NCBI GenBank assembly: GCA_021300015.1
Contig: JAJTFB010000019.1
Coordinates: forward strand, 1 to 39,928
Reading direction: 5' to 3'
Source: Pirellula sp.
Lineage (GTDB): Bacteria > Planctomycetota > Planctomycetia > Pirellulales > Pirellulaceae
Length of the DNA stretch: 39,928 bases
This document shows, piece by piece, positions 1-7,652 of the stretch. The translations under genes and the position numbers were made by a program. A model generated the notes under the pieces. That model searched no databases. It saw nothing but the letters and a program-made list of their open reading frames with translations, and was not told the DNA's origin. Every line of letters begins with the position of its first letter. Position 1 is the stretch's first letter.

Positions 1-165
1 GAACCAGTCTTGTCGGAACCAGTCTTATCGGAACCAGTCTTGTCGGAACCAGTCTTGTCGGAACCAGTCTTGTCGGAACCAGTCTTGTCGGAACCAGTCT
101 TGTCGGAACCAGTCTTGTCGGAACCAGTCTTATCGGAGCCAGCCTTGTCGGAACCAGACGGATCG
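1..165 (-). repeat. 15-bp tandem repeat encoding DKTGS pentapeptides
   Basis: Eleven consecutive 15-bp units, the first nine nearly identical and the last two diverged, fill the left edge and probably continue beyond it. Read on the minus strand in the frame of the surrounding gene, each unit encodes Asp-Lys-Thr-Gly-Ser; the diverged units give DKAGS and DPSGS. Because 15 is a multiple of three, gain or loss of units keeps the frame, so the number can vary without breaking the protein. Confidence 0.95.
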
Positions 166-2354
166 GATTGCGTTTCTTGGGTGTTAGGAGGAGTGTTTGA
201 GGACGGGTTTGAGGACTGAGGGGACTGAGAGTTGTTGCTGCCGTTGGAATCGCTCTTTTGCTGTTCCTTCATGAACTGCTGAATTTTCTCAAAAGCGTTT
301 TGGTCTTGCGTTGAAGAGCCGTTTGGGGCTGGGTCTAAATTCCCGTTGCGTTCCTGATCGGGATTGGGCGTTGCATTGGGGTTGGAGTTGGAGGGAGAGG
401 GTTGGGAATTGGATGGTTTGTCCGCGGGTTGAGACTTTTGGTTGCTGTCGGAGGATGCCCCAATGCCTGGTGGTGGGGGGGCATTGCCATTACGCTCAGA
501 TGGGTTTTGGTTGTCGGGAGAATTCGCTTTGGTTTGCGGGGGGGATTTCGAGGCATTCTGTTGCGATTTAGATCGAAACCTGTCCCAATCGATACGGCTT
601 TTCGGAACAGGGTTTTCCGCACTGGCAATTGAGGGATCTTGGGCTGTGGGTTCGGGATCTTTTTGTGTTTGGGGAGTATCGGATTTCGATTCGGGCTCCA
701 CGATACGTATGCGTATGGGTTGGGAGGAGGCGCGTTGGGGGGCGAGTTTTTGACTGGTTGGGTTGTGGTGATTATCGGCGGCCGTAGCGATCAGGTCGAT
801 TTCATCTCCGGGTTTGAGTTGGTGTTCGCTAGGTAAGAAAGTGTATTGCGATATTTTCGTTCTTGGGAATTCTTCGTTCGAATCAAAAAGCGAGGTTTGG
901 AATCGAATCTTCGGCTCTTTGGGATTGAGTTTGTTTTCGGTTAAGCCTTGAATTTCGATGGAGGTCAGGCCGTAGTCGGGATCTCGGGCGGTCATTTCCA
1001 GCAGGATACCTTGGTCGACCGGGACATCGACTGCGACATTGGAATTGGCTGAGAATTCGATTTCTGGCGGGATATCTGGGATAATTTTGATTTGGTGGAT
1101 GATCGGATCGTGATTGGATTCTTTGAGCGGGTTGATCGCATGGATTCGGTAGTTGGTGATTTTTCTTTCGATAGAGTTTTTTCGATCGATGATGGCTACC
1201 CAACTTGCATCGAGTTGGGTTTTATCGACCTTCATGTCGAGAGTTTCTCTGGCACCTAGGAAGAGCTTGTTTTGAAGGACTGGATCGAATTCGATTTTTG
1301 CGGATTGCATTTCCTGGTTTGCGACAGCGTGGAAATGCGCGATGGTACCTTCGGGGGCTTCGAAGTGTCCTTGTTGTTGGATTGAGCGGGGTTTGAGGTT
1401 GGTGTAGGGAGGGAAGACCAGTTCGATTCGATCGATAGCTACGAGTGGAACGATTTGAATTTGGACGTCGAAAGGTCCTGCTACAGCGTCACCTGCATGG
1501 ATCCAATAGGTCAGGGGTTGGTGCAATCCGCCGGAGTCTTTACCGAAGTCGAGTTTGTAATTAATGCCTTGAATTTCTTCTTTCATCGGGACGGTCTGGC
1601 CTCGGAGTTGTCCGTCGGAAAGATCGTATTTGAGGTAGGCTTTCTCGTTTTTGTGGAGACCTTTGATGGTCACATCGATCGGTATGAAGCTTCCTTGCAT
1701 GATCGTCGTCGAGGCGGGTGTGACCTGGGTGAACTGCACGCGTGTGGCTGGTGCGATGTTGGCCCAGGGCAGAAGCATGCGTGCTGTGCTGGTCAAACCG
1801 CTTTTGGGGCTTGCGAAAAAATAGATCAGCGTGCACAGCAAGCAACCGAAGAACGCAGCGGTTAGTCTTACTAGGTTCCCGGTATCTGCGACTTGGGTTG
1901 CATCGGAGTTTCTCAGAAATCCGAACGCATAGCGACCGACAAAATTCAAAACGCTTTTGGGTGCTGGATGGGTTGGGTCGTTGAGTTGGATCCAACTGAT
2001 AAGGCTATCTTTGGAGCGTGGGTCTTGGAGTTCAAATTGGCGAGCGGCGTATTCGGGGTGTATTTTGAATCGCATCGGTGGCAGGATACGTCGGATGAAC
2101 CAGCCGATGGACCAAAGGACCAATCCGATCCAGAGTGCTAGTCGAATTGGCTGGTTGAATTCCCAGATCCAATGATCGATCAGTACAAAGAGGAATATTG
2201 AAAACAGCAGAGTGCTAAGGAGGATCATCCAACCGTAAAAGAGCTCGGTTTTGCGGATATGGATCGCTGCGGTTTTGATGAAATCCTGGATGGGATCTGC
2301 GTTGGCGGATTTGTCGCTACGGTTGGATCCGGACCCGGCAACTGCTTGGCTCAT
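1..2354 (-). CDS. Large three-TM membrane protein with low-complexity tail (3' end missing)
   Basis: The frame is open from ATG at 2354 to the left edge, giving the first 784 residues; the C-terminus lies outside the window. A polar N-terminus is followed by hydrophobic segments near residues 39-60, 70-90 and 162-182, then a long soluble region rich in beta-type sequence, then from about residue 560 a Ser/Pro/Asn/Gln-rich tail ending in DKTGS repeats. The layout of three N-terminal membrane segments plus a long soluble tail matches the protein at 16697-18667, and resembles the DUF4175-like proteins I associate with planctomycete vWA/MoxR clusters; that family link is inference. The start lies 3 bp after the stop of the upstream gene, so the two are probably cotranscribed. 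No enzymatic motif is visible. A structural or envelope scaffold role is a guess. Confidence 0.85.
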   Translation of the reverse strand, partial: MSQAVAGSGSNRSDKSANADPIQDFIKTAAIHIRKTELFYGWMILLSTLLFSIFLFVLIDHWIWEFNQPIRLALWIGLVLWSIGWFIRRILPPMRFKIHPEYAARQFELQDPRSKDSLISWIQLNDPTHPAPKSVLNFVGRYAFGFLRNSDATQVADTGNLVRLTAAFFGCLLCTLIYFFASPKSGLTSTARMLLPWANIAPATRVQFTQVTPASTTIMQGSFIPIDVTIKGLHKNEKAYLKYDLSDGQLRGQTVPMKEEIQGINYKLDFGKDSGGLHQPLTYWIHAGDAVAGPFDVQIQIVPLVAIDRIELVFPPYTNLKPRSIQQQGHFEAPEGTIAHFHAVANQEMQSAKIEFDPVLQNKLFLGARETLDMKVDKTQLDASWVAIIDRKNSIERKITNYRIHAINPLKESNHDPIIHQIKIIPDIPPEIEFSANSNVAVDVPVDQGILLEMTARDPDYGLTSIEIQGLTENKLNPKEPKIRFQTSLFDSNEEFPRTKISQYTFLPSEHQLKPGDEIDLIATAADNHHNPTSQKLAPQRASSQPIRIRIVEPESKSDTPQTQKDPEPTAQDPSIASAENPVPKSRIDWDRFRSKSQQNASKSPPQTKANSPDNQNPSERNGNAPPPPGIGASSDSNQKSQPADKPSNSQPSPSNSNPNATPNPDQERNGNLDPAPNGSSTQDQNAFEKIQQFMKEQQKSDSNGSNNSQSPQSSNPSSNTPPNTQETQSDPSGSDKAGSDKTGSDKTGSDKTGSDKTGSDKTGSDKTGSDKTGSDKTGSDKTG

Positions 2355-2357
2355 ACG

Positions 2358-2849
2358 TTAGAGTCCCATCCCGAGGAATCCGCCGGAATCGGCGAGTGTT
2401 TTTTCGAGTTGTTCGATGCGTTGTTTTGTTTTCTGAGAATCTCCGGCTTGGATGAATTGGTTGAATTCCTCGATGACAGCGTTGGATACTGTTTCTGTGA
2501 ACCAATCGACCACATGCTGTTCGAGCCAAGGCACATTTTCTTGATCGAGGTTAACCGACAAGCAACAGCGGATCGCTTTGGAATCGGCTGTGTCGGTGAA
2601 CAAGACCCCTTCGAATTTAAAGGCGATCATGCCTGCGTTGGGATTGTTGGTGACGAAGAAACGGCAGGTCGCATTGTGCAGGTAATACGAATTGTGGGTG
2701 CCATGGTTTTGGATGGCACTTTTGATTCGTTTCCATTTGCCGATCAAAGCGGGGGATGCGTCCAGGGGTGGATCGAGCCGAGTGACGCTCCTTAAGGGTA
2801 AGCAGTCGAACTGGACATCCACCGGACGATGGCTGGAACGGGTCGACAT
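2358..2849 (-). CDS. Hypothetical 163-aa protein
   Basis: ATG at 2849 is preceded by AGGGA at good spacing, which supports this start. The product has no signal peptide and no membrane segment. It has a mixed alpha/beta N-terminal two thirds and a charged helical C-terminus (about residues 125-155) that could form a short coiled coil, ending in a Gly-rich tail. I recognise no family. It lies 40 bp downstream of sucA and 3 bp upstream of the large membrane protein gene on the same strand, so it is probably cotranslated with the latter. A cytoplasmic partner for that membrane protein is possible, but only position suggests it. Confidence 0.8.
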   Translation of the reverse strand: MSTRSSHRPVDVQFDCLPLRSVTRLDPPLDASPALIGKWKRIKSAIQNHGTHNSYYLHNATCRFFVTNNPNAGMIAFKFEGVLFTDTADSKAIRCCLSVNLDQENVPWLEQHVVDWFTETVSNAVIEEFNQFIQAGDSQKTKQRIEQLEKTLADSGGFLGMGL

Positions 2850-2889
2850 TTCAGATCCCTGTTGATTGGGTATTGGTTGGTATGAGAAA

Positions 2890-5436
2890 CTAGAGTCCTG
2901 CGAAGGCTTGTGTGAGCAAATCTCTTTCTTCTAGTTTATGCGAGCGAAGGGAGCCTGTCGCTGGGCTGGCGGATTCTGGACGAGAAATCAGCGATAGCGG
3001 GTAGGATTTCATGATGTCATCACCCCATCGCATCTTGATGAATTGCCAAGCTCCCATGTTGCTCGGTTCATCTTGGTACCAGTACACAGGTGTCCCGGCT
3101 GGGTACTTCGAAAGGGCTTCGACGACTTGCGCTGGGTCCATGGGGTAGAACTGTTCGATCCTGACTAGTGCGACATCAGTTCGATTGAGCTTCTTTCGTT
3201 CTTCGAACAGATCGTAGTAGGCTTTTCCAGAGCTGATCAAAACACGGCGGGTCGAAACGTTGGCTGGTCGGTCATCGGGAAGGATCTTTTGGAAGGATCC
3301 GTTTTGGATATCGTCTAGGACCGAGGTGCAACCTGGGTGCCGCAAGAGGCTCTTGGGGGTCAGTACGATCAGTGGCTTACTCCACTTGGACTTGACCTGT
3401 CTGCGGAGCAGATGGAAGTACTGAGCTGGGGTCGATGGTTGAGCGACGATGATGTTGTGTTCGGCCGTCAGGAGCAGCAGGCGTTCGAGCCTGGCGCTGC
3501 AGTGCTCGGGGCCTTGGCCTTCGAACCCGTGAGGCAGGAGCATCACGAGTCGGCTTAGTCGGTTCCATTTGTCTTCGGCGCTGACGATGAACTGATCGAC
3601 GATGCACTGGGCGACGTTCCAGAAGTCCCCGAATTGGGCTTCCCACATCACGAGTCCTTCAGGGCAATCGAGGCTGTAACCGTATTCGAATCCGAGGACT
3701 GCGGCTTCCGAGAGGGGGCTGTTGACGATTTCGACTCTGGCTTGGTCTGCTCGAAGTTGTCCTAGGCCCATGTACTTGGCATTGTTGTCGACATCATGGA
3801 GCACAGCGTGCCGGTGGGAGAAGGTACCTCGCTCGACGTCCTGACCGGAGAGCCGCAGAGGGTGGCCTTCGATGCTAAGAGAGCCAAATGCGAGGGCTTC
3901 GCCAGCGGCCCAGTCGAGTCTTGTTTTGCCGATCGCCATTTCGCTGCGGTCTTCGAGAACTCGAGCAATTTTTTTGTTGACGTGAAATCCCGTTGGGACT
4001 TTGCTGATTTTCTCGAGGACTTCTGTGGCCAAATCCGGGGTGATGTTGGTTTTGGCATTCAAGTCGGTCGGTTCGGGGCCGCCGAAGTAACCTTCCCAGA
4101 TTCCTGTCAAGGATTGCAGGTCATGGACAAAGGGTTGGCTCTTTGCCAATTCGAATTCGCGGGTCAGTTGTTGGTGCCGATCCTCGGAGATTGCATCGGC
4201 TTCCAGACGGCTCATCCCGTTCATGCTCAGAAGGTGATCGAGATAGGATTCTCGCACCCCTTTTTTCGCATCGATGGCCGAGTACATCAAAGGTTGGGTG
4301 AATCGTGGTTCATCCGACTCGTTATGTCCGAGTTTACGGTAGGCATACATGTCGATGACGACATCTTTCTCGAACTGTTTGCGGAAGTCCATGGCGATCG
4401 CGACGACTTGTGCGACGGCTTCGGGGTCCTCGCCGTTGACGTGAAAGATCGGGATTTCTAGCATTTTTGCGATGTCGGTCGCGTAGGTGCACGATCTTCC
4501 TTGGTCGGGCTCGGTGGTAAATCCGACTTGGTTGTTGATCACGACGTGCAGGTGGAGTTTTTTCCCCGTACGGGTTGTCCAATCGCTGCTGTAGCCCATG
4601 TGGTACTTGACATCCCCACCGCCACGGAACATTTCGGGGTTGGGGTCGTCGAACGACCAGAAAATACTTTGGGCTCGCTTGCCCATAATATTCGCTAAAA
4701 CATTCAATCGCCCTCGGTGGGCCATGGCCATCACCACGCTTCGAACGCCGTGTTCGCCTGCTTTTTCCAAGGCTAGATCCAGAAGCGGGATCAAGCTCTC
4801 AGAGCCTTCGAGCGAAAATGTTTTGGAACCGGTGTATTTTTTGCGTACGAATTCTTCGAAAAGTGTCGCGTCGGTCAACCTTGTATAAATTCGGTTTTGC
4901 ACATCGCGAGACAATTGCAATCGGTTCTCGGTAGCTTCCATTCGACGCTGAAGCCATTCGCGAATGGTTCGGTTATCGATGTGCATGAACTGCGCGCCGA
5001 TGCTGCGGCAATAGGTTTCCCGCAATTTATCGATAATGTCATTGAGGGTACGGCCCGTCGTGTAGTGGATATCGGGAGCAGCAAAGGGTCTTTGCAGATC
5101 CTCAGGTGTCAGTCCATAGGCCGAAGGATCGAGTTCGGGATGTGTTTTTCGGGAAAAGCCCAACGGATCTATTTTGGCTGCCAAATGGCCCCTAACCCGG
5201 TACTCCCGCACCAACTGATCGACGCGCTCTTGCATGCGTGCCAACCAAAGGGCATCGGGGGCCGCTGTCGATTCGCCATAACCGTGCGAAGGGACCGATT
5301 CGGACACCAAACTCTCTGATTGGGTGCTTAAGGAAAAATCCTCAAAGTACCTTCGCCAAGTCTCCGAGACGCTAGTGGGGTCATTGATGAATCTCAGGTA
5401 CAAGTCGTCGATGTAATCGAGACTGGTGGTATTCAT
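2890..5436 (-). CDS. sucA: 2-oxoglutarate dehydrogenase E1 component with internal deletion
   Basis: This is the thiamine-diphosphate (ThDP) E1 subunit of the TCA-cycle 2-oxoglutarate dehydrogenase complex. I start it at ATG 5436, whose product opens with the E1o N-terminal motif (DYIDDLYLRFINDP). Other family landmarks follow: YRVRGHLAAKIDPLG, IGAQFMHI, FSLEGSESLIPLLD, MAHRGRLNVLANI, GDVKYHMGYSSD, VINNQVGFTTE, GHNESDEP, PHGFEGQGPEHCSARLER and TPKSLLRH. Length is 848 residues against 933 in E. coli. Most of the shortfall is at one place: after residue 296 (KLHL) the sequence jumps to HVVINNQ, skipping the segment that in homologues holds NPSHLE and HGDAA..GQG, about 69 residues in E. coli. 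The lost Asp of GDA binds the Mg of ThDP, so the product as written should be inactive. The frame is intact and no sucB is nearby. Upstream in-frame starts to 5574 exist but lack family sequence. Confidence 0.93.
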   Translation of the reverse strand: MNTTSLDYIDDLYLRFINDPTSVSETWRRYFEDFSLSTQSESLVSESVPSHGYGESTAAPDALWLARMQERVDQLVREYRVRGHLAAKIDPLGFSRKTHPELDPSAYGLTPEDLQRPFAAPDIHYTTGRTLNDIIDKLRETYCRSIGAQFMHIDNRTIREWLQRRMEATENRLQLSRDVQNRIYTRLTDATLFEEFVRKKYTGSKTFSLEGSESLIPLLDLALEKAGEHGVRSVVMAMAHRGRLNVLANIMGKRAQSIFWSFDDPNPEMFRGGGDVKYHMGYSSDWTTRTGKKLHLHVVINNQVGFTTEPDQGRSCTYATDIAKMLEIPIFHVNGEDPEAVAQVVAIAMDFRKQFEKDVVIDMYAYRKLGHNESDEPRFTQPLMYSAIDAKKGVRESYLDHLLSMNGMSRLEADAISEDRHQQLTREFELAKSQPFVHDLQSLTGIWEGYFGGPEPTDLNAKTNITPDLATEVLEKISKVPTGFHVNKKIARVLEDRSEMAIGKTRLDWAAGEALAFGSLSIEGHPLRLSGQDVERGTFSHRHAVLHDVDNNAKYMGLGQLRADQARVEIVNSPLSEAAVLGFEYGYSLDCPEGLVMWEAQFGDFWNVAQCIVDQFIVSAEDKWNRLSRLVMLLPHGFEGQGPEHCSARLERLLLLTAEHNIIVAQPSTPAQYFHLLRRQVKSKWSKPLIVLTPKSLLRHPGCTSVLDDIQNGSFQKILPDDRPANVSTRRVLISSGKAYYDLFEERKKLNRTDVALVRIEQFYPMDPAQVVEALSKYPAGTPVYWYQDEPSNMGAWQFIKMRWGDDIMKSYPLSLISRPESASPATGSLRSHKLEERDLLTQAFAGL

Positions 5437-5938
5437 GGCAGTCTTTTGAATTGGAGTTGAGTGTTTCGGGGATTCGTTGGGCAGGCGGTTCGATTCGCCG
5501 ATTGGCTCTAGAGCGACGTTAGCCGCCCTTGCCGGTTGCCCTAAGGGGCAAGAACCGCCTTTGGTCGGTTGCAAGGGGAGGGCTTGCCATCCGTACCGAG
5601 GGACTTCCCGAGATTATAACTGCGCCATTCGGTCGCGGTAATGGAGGTTTATCAGTTCCATTGATGAATTTTGGGAAGATCGGAAAGGAAGTTTGGATCC
5701 AGGACGCAAGGAGTGAAGCGAGGTTTGATGGGGTTTTGCGTTGGCCAGGAATCTCGGAGGCCTGGACACCGTCCGAGTTGGGGGGCTGGGTAAGCTTTGC
5801 CGATTACGAAAAATTTGACGAAAAAATCAACTTTAACGGCAGTGCGGGCCGATACCTCCCTATGAGTGGATGGGTCCGCCCCCCCTTTGGACCCTGACGC
5901 TGATTCCCTTTGATGCCTTTCGCACGGAAGTACCTCAC
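5437..5938. other. Divergent intergenic region with sucA leader hairpin
   Basis: These 500 bp separate sucA (minus) from the BBP7 gene (plus). The sucA side holds the promoter-like site at 5613-5641 and a leader with the stem-loop TTGCCC-TAAG-GGGCAA (5536-5551), set among several GGCGGTT/AACCGCC inverted segments that could form alternative structures. The part from 5650 to 5925 contains short open frames without ribosome sites or recognisable sequence, and I see no gene there. A ribosome site GGAAG (5926-5930) precedes the GTG start at 5939. Confidence 0.5.
5613..5641 (-). promoter_or_regulatory. Putative sigma-70-type promoter of sucA
   Basis: On the minus strand a perfect -10 hexamer TATAAT (5618-5613) follows TTACCG (5641-5636, three of six -35 matches) after a 17-bp spacer. 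Transcription would start near 5606 and give a leader of about 170 nt before ATG 5436. Spacing and -10 are good, the -35 is weak, and planctomycete promoters are poorly characterised. Confidence 0.4.
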
Positions 5939-7516
5939 GTGAACCGACTAGCAACCCAATTCTGCGTGTTGATCTTTGCTCTTGCCGGTAGCCTGCAAGC
6001 TCAAGACTTGCGCAAGTACCGGGTCCAAAGTTCTGGCACCCGACCTAAACCCAGCGCACTTTCGAGCGTTCCGGCACGATTGTCGGGAACTCCTCGCCCT
6101 GCAAAGGTTCGAGCCAGGCCGGCTTCGAGCCGTTTGGCTCAAGACCCTATCGACGAGTCGGAGATGATTGTCGACCAAGGGGAGATGATCCAAGGGGAGA
6201 TGATTTACGACTCCGAGCCGATGGAACAGGACCTAGGCGAGGTCTACTACGAGGATGACTCGATGATTGTTGCCGACGAGGGCTTCGAGGGGGCCTATGG
6301 CAGCTACAGCGAGTGCGGAAGTTGCGGCGACCAGGGTTGTGGGTCCTGCGGAACAGGCAGTCCTTTCGGTTTCGACCTTTGCAATCCATCGGGAGATCTA
6401 CCTGGACGCCAACTTTGCATTTGCCTTCCTTCGCACGGTTGGGTCAGCGTCGATTATCTTGGTCTCTTTGCCAGCGGCATGAATATGCCAGCCCTGGTTA
6501 CCTCCTCGCCTGCAGGAACGTCTCAATCCCTCGCGGGGGTTTTGCCGGGTGCAAGTGTTCTTTACGGAGGAAACGACGACGCTTTTAGCGATCAAATCAA
6601 TGGGATTCGCGTTCGGGTCGGAATTTGGTCGGCGGTCCGCCCTAACTTTGGCATCGAAGGAGAGTACTTCGGGTTCAACGAACAAGACGATATCTTCACG
6701 GCGAGCTCGTCGGGATCACCGATTTTGGCTAGGCCCTTTTACAACAACATCACCGGGCTTCAAGATTCCGAGTTGGTTGCATTCCCGAACTTGCTCAGCG
6801 GTAGTGTTCAGGTCGAGGCTACTTCGAGGCTCGATGCGGCTGCAGTCCGGTTCCGCCACATCTTGTGCTGCGGGGAAAAGGGAAGTTGCTCTCCTTGGGA
6901 TTGCGCTCCTGTGGTAGCACAATCCCGCATCGATGCGACGCTCGGATGGCGTTTCATGCAATTGGATGAAAGTCTGACAATCACTGAAGAACTCAGTTCC
7001 TTGAATCTCAACAACCCAGGAAGCTTCAGGATTCGTGACGACTTCCAAACCTTCAATCAGTTCAACGGCTTGGAATTCGGCTTCCAATGGTTGTATCGTC
7101 GAGGCTGTTGGTCGCTCGACGCGATGACGCGAACGAGTGTGGGCGTATCGAGACAATGGTTGCAGATCGACGGCTCGACGCGTAGCCCTCGGGATGCTGC
7201 ACCGCAGGTCGGTGGCCTGCTGGCTCAACCCGGCCGAAACATCGGTGTCTACGATCGGAATGAGTTTGGCGTCGTGCCAGAGTTTGGAACGACCCTTGGC
7301 TATCAATTGACCGAGCGGCTCAAACTCAACGTCGGATACACCTCGATCTATTGGAGTAACGTGCTGCGACCAGGGGATCAAATCGACAACACAGTCAACA
7401 CGAACCTTTTGCCCCCTGCAATCCCTGGAAATGCCCACATGGGCCAACCGTTTGCCGTCCGAGAAGTCGATTATTGGATCAGTGGGTTTACCGCCGGGGT
7501 CGAGTATCGCTGGTAG
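5939..7516 (+). CDS. BBP7-family outer-membrane beta-barrel protein
   Basis: I place the start at GTG 5939 because GGAAG lies 8 nt upstream and translation from there gives a classic signal peptide (FCVLIFALAGSLQAQ), so the product is exported. The mature protein (525 residues with signal) opens with a basic stretch, then a Glu/Asp/Met-rich linker (about residues 60-115) and a Cys/Gly-rich knot (CGSCGDQGCGSCG). From about residue 160 it shows alternating amphipathic strands typical of a barrel, with the GWRFMQLDESLTITE segment I associate with planctomycete putative beta-barrel porin-7 proteins, and a C-terminus ending in aromatic EYRW as outer-membrane barrels often do. The family call is from memory of its motifs; substrate or pore function is unknown. 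The SdrD-type surface protein gene follows on the same strand. Confidence 0.8.
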   Translation: MNRLATQFCVLIFALAGSLQAQDLRKYRVQSSGTRPKPSALSSVPARLSGTPRPAKVRARPASSRLAQDPIDESEMIVDQGEMIQGEMIYDSEPMEQDLGEVYYEDDSMIVADEGFEGAYGSYSECGSCGDQGCGSCGTGSPFGFDLCNPSGDLPGRQLCICLPSHGWVSVDYLGLFASGMNMPALVTSSPAGTSQSLAGVLPGASVLYGGNDDAFSDQINGIRVRVGIWSAVRPNFGIEGEYFGFNEQDDIFTASSSGSPILARPFYNNITGLQDSELVAFPNLLSGSVQVEATSRLDAAAVRFRHILCCGEKGSCSPWDCAPVVAQSRIDATLGWRFMQLDESLTITEELSSLNLNNPGSFRIRDDFQTFNQFNGLEFGFQWLYRRGCWSLDAMTRTSVGVSRQWLQIDGSTRSPRDAAPQVGGLLAQPGRNIGVYDRNEFGVVPEFGTTLGYQLTERLKLNVGYTSIYWSNVLRPGDQIDNTVNTNLLPPAIPGNAHMGQPFAVREVDYWISGFTAGVEYRW

Positions 7517-7652
7517 TCAAAATCTCTACTGCCGATACGACCGGTAGAATCCCTCAGGTCCCAGAAATAGGAAAGGCTTGCGTCGGCTCTTGCCGATGCA
7601 AGCTTGGCACGTTTCATGGTATTGGTTTCCATCACGAGTTGGGTTTACTACG

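Noticed and set aside
1..165. Left-edge repeats as a CRISPR array
   Set aside because: Units are contiguous 15-mers without spacers and stay in the coding frame of the gene.
5437..5574. Longer sucA start at 5574 (46 extra residues)
   Set aside because: The extra stretch has no E1o-like sequence and covers the structured leader; the family N-terminus begins right after ATG 5436.
5529..5897. 122-codon open frame between sucA and the BBP7 gene
   Set aside because: No ribosome site, no domain-like sequence, and it starts inside the sucA leader.
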